In this document: positions 5,328-6,560 of the stretch, in pieces
How the letters are laid out: the number at the start of each line of letters is the position of its first letter
How positions within the stretch are numbered: the stretch's first letter is position 1
Assembly (NCBI GenBank): GCA_019241495.1
Contig: JAFAWZ010000126.1
Coordinates: forward strand, 1 to 6,560
Length of the DNA stretch: 6,560 nt
Origin: Acidimicrobiales bacterium
Lineage (GTDB): Bacteria > Actinomycetota > Acidimicrobiia > Acidimicrobiales > Palsa-688
Reading direction: 5' to 3'
Notes under the pieces: model-generated
Seen by the model: only the letters and a program-made list of their open reading frames with translations
What the model was told of the DNA's origin: nothing
Databases searched by the model: none
Translations under genes and position numbers: made by a program

Positions 5328-5373
5328 GGTCGATGACAGGATGCTCGAGGTCGGCGTCGTCGTGTCATCGGTC
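5328..5373. terminator. Inverted repeat between convergent genes, possible terminator
   Basis: CGATGACA (5331-5338) and TGTCATCG (5363-5370) are perfect 8-base inverted arms, extended outward by two G-U pairs and one G-C pair to 5328/5373. The loop is 24 bases. It sits in the 142-base gap between the reductase stop (5286) and the permease stop (5429-5431). No T-run follows on either side, so it may be a U-less terminator or a protein-binding site. Confidence 0.35.
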
Positions 5374-5428
5374 GGAGCCATCTACTTCCTTCAGATGTCT
5401 TTGGTGGCGTGCCCGTCGGTTGAATGGG

Positions 5429-6560
5429 CTACACCGACCAGAGGGCTTGGGTGGGTGAGAGGCGTGCGGCTCTCAAGGCGGGGACGAGCCCGGCGACCGC
5501 TCCGATGATGAGAGATGCGGCCAGACCGCCCGCCCAGGCTCCTGTAGGGATGACAGTGGCCCAGCCCTTCGTGTGGGCGTAGATGGCGGTGGACGCGGCG
5601 CCAAGCGCGACGCCGACGGTCCCGCCCAGGAGTCCGAGGAGGATCGCTTCGGAGAGGAACTGGGTCCGGATGTGGCTCGTTGTCGCGCCGAGGGCGCGGC
5701 GCAGGCCGATCTCCGAACGGCGTTCTAGGACGGAGATGATCATGATGTTGGCGACGCCAACCGCTCCGACCAAGAGGGCGACGGCGCCGAGGCCGAGGAA
5801 CAGGCCGTTGAGGGCGCTCTTGGCGTCGGCTTGGGCGACCAGGGCGGAGGAGGGCTGGCTGACGTTCACCTGGTTGGGGTTCTCGGAGTTGGCGGTGGCG
5901 GCCAGAAGGTCGTCGACCTCTTTGACTCTGTCGTTCTGGGCGCGGAGGTAGATGGTGGAGGGGTGACCGTCGAAGCGGAGGTACTTCTCGGCGGCGGGGT
6001 AGCCGACGAGGATGGAGGAGTCGATGGCAGAGGCGAGCACTGCAGGGTTGAGGATGCCGGCGAGGTAGAACCATTGACCGCTGACCCAGAGGCGTTCGCC
6101 GGGGTAGATGCGGTCGATCCCGAGGCGTTGGGCGGCAGCGGCGCCGACAACGGCGACGGGTTCCTGGGCGGTAGCAGCGTTGAGGTAGTGGCCTTGGGCG
6201 ACGTGGTGGCGAGGACCGGGAGGAGGTCGAGGGATGCGGCTTGGACGGTCAGGGCGTTGGTGTTGACAGGGGGGATGTAGGGGTTGCGGTAGGCGTTGGC
6301 ACCGCTGATCGTTCCCGTGGCCTGCACTTGCTGCATGCCGCTGATACGGCCGATCATGGCCGGAGCCGTTGTGGGTAGCTCGGCTGGGGCGCCGGTAAAG
6401 GTCTGGCCGTTGCTGACCGTGAGTAAGTTGGTGCCGAGCCGGTTGATCTCGTTGAGCAGACCGGCCTGGGAGGAGGCGGATAGGCCGAGGACGGCGACGA
6501 TGGCCGCTACGCCGATGGCGATACCGAGAGCGGATAGCCCGGCCCGCAGCTTCCGTGTGC
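5429..6560 (-). pseudogene. MacB/FtsX-type ABC transporter permease, partial and frameshifted
   Basis: The gene enters from the right edge and ends at TAG 5431-5429; about 377 codons are visible of a family usually near 400. The first part (6558 to about 6200) gives TRKLRAGLSALGIAIGVAAIVAVLGLSA, the N-terminal membrane helix, then the extracytoplasmic domain up to LDLLPVLATTSP. The family pattern then continues in the next frame from 6196: QGHYLNAATAQEPVAVVGAA, RIYPGERLWVSGQWF and DSSILVGYPAAEKYL. It ends with the FtsX core: three membrane segments, VLERRSEIGLRRALGAT and PALRAARLSPTQAL. One missing base near 6196-6212, most simply a fourth C in the CCC run at 6198-6196, would restore one frame. 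Such permeases pair with an ATPase to export substrates or couple ATP hydrolysis to periplasmic work; the ATPase gene is probably outside the window. It is either a fresh pseudogene or a sequencing error in an intact gene. Confidence 0.88.

Noticed and set aside
5866..6357. Independent Pro/Ser/Thr-rich protein of 163 residues on the minus strand
   Set aside because: Its first part is the permease extracytoplasmic domain. The Pro/Ser/Thr-rich part is the permease sequence read in the wrong frame after the frameshift.

Overview
The window is high-GC DNA with GTG and TTG starts as well as ATG. Its protein families are a MacB-type permease, RibD-like reductases, an SRPBCC protein and a Phd/RelE toxin-antitoxin pair. 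This mix suits an actinobacterium or a relative, but the sequence does not fix the genus. It reads as an accessory or patchwork stretch of short unrelated transcription units, several of them decayed. No rRNA, tRNA, CRISPR array or transposase was seen.

Layout, left to right. (1) 65-307 (+): the C-terminal tail of a SAM-dependent methyltransferase whose body is missing. (2) 367-2558 (-): a compact three-gene unit, read right to left: an 86-residue membrane protein, a RibD/dihydrofolate-reductase-like oxidoreductase starting 5 bases after its stop codon, and a divergent intracellular serpin-family protein. (3) 2686-3039 (-): the C-terminal two thirds of a small nucleoside-kinase-like ATPase with no P-loop, probably a remnant. 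(4) 3077-3550 (+): an SRPBCC ligand-binding protein with a strong ribosome binding site. (5) 3698-4264 (+): a complete type II toxin-antitoxin operon. It has a repeated TGTACA operator sitting on the promoter, an apparently leaderless Phd/YefM antitoxin, a RelE/ParE toxin overlapping it by 4 bases, and a hairpin after the toxin. (6) 4237-4632: a gene-poor gap with a short protein-like stretch. (7) 4633-5286 (+): a second, different RibD-like reductase starting at TTG. (8) 5429-6560 (-): a MacB/FtsX-type ABC permease that enters from the right edge and is split by one apparent single-base frameshift near 6196-6212.

The toxin-antitoxin pair is the only module whose genes clearly act together. 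The serpin/reductase/membrane-protein trio is probably co-transcribed, but its joint role is unknown. Two 5'-truncated remnants, one frameshifted gene and one degenerate stretch suggest turnover by insertion and deletion. I did not find a clearly new multi-gene defence system. The most unusual items are the bacterial serpin in its three-gene cluster and the operator/promoter/leaderless-start architecture of the toxin-antitoxin operon.
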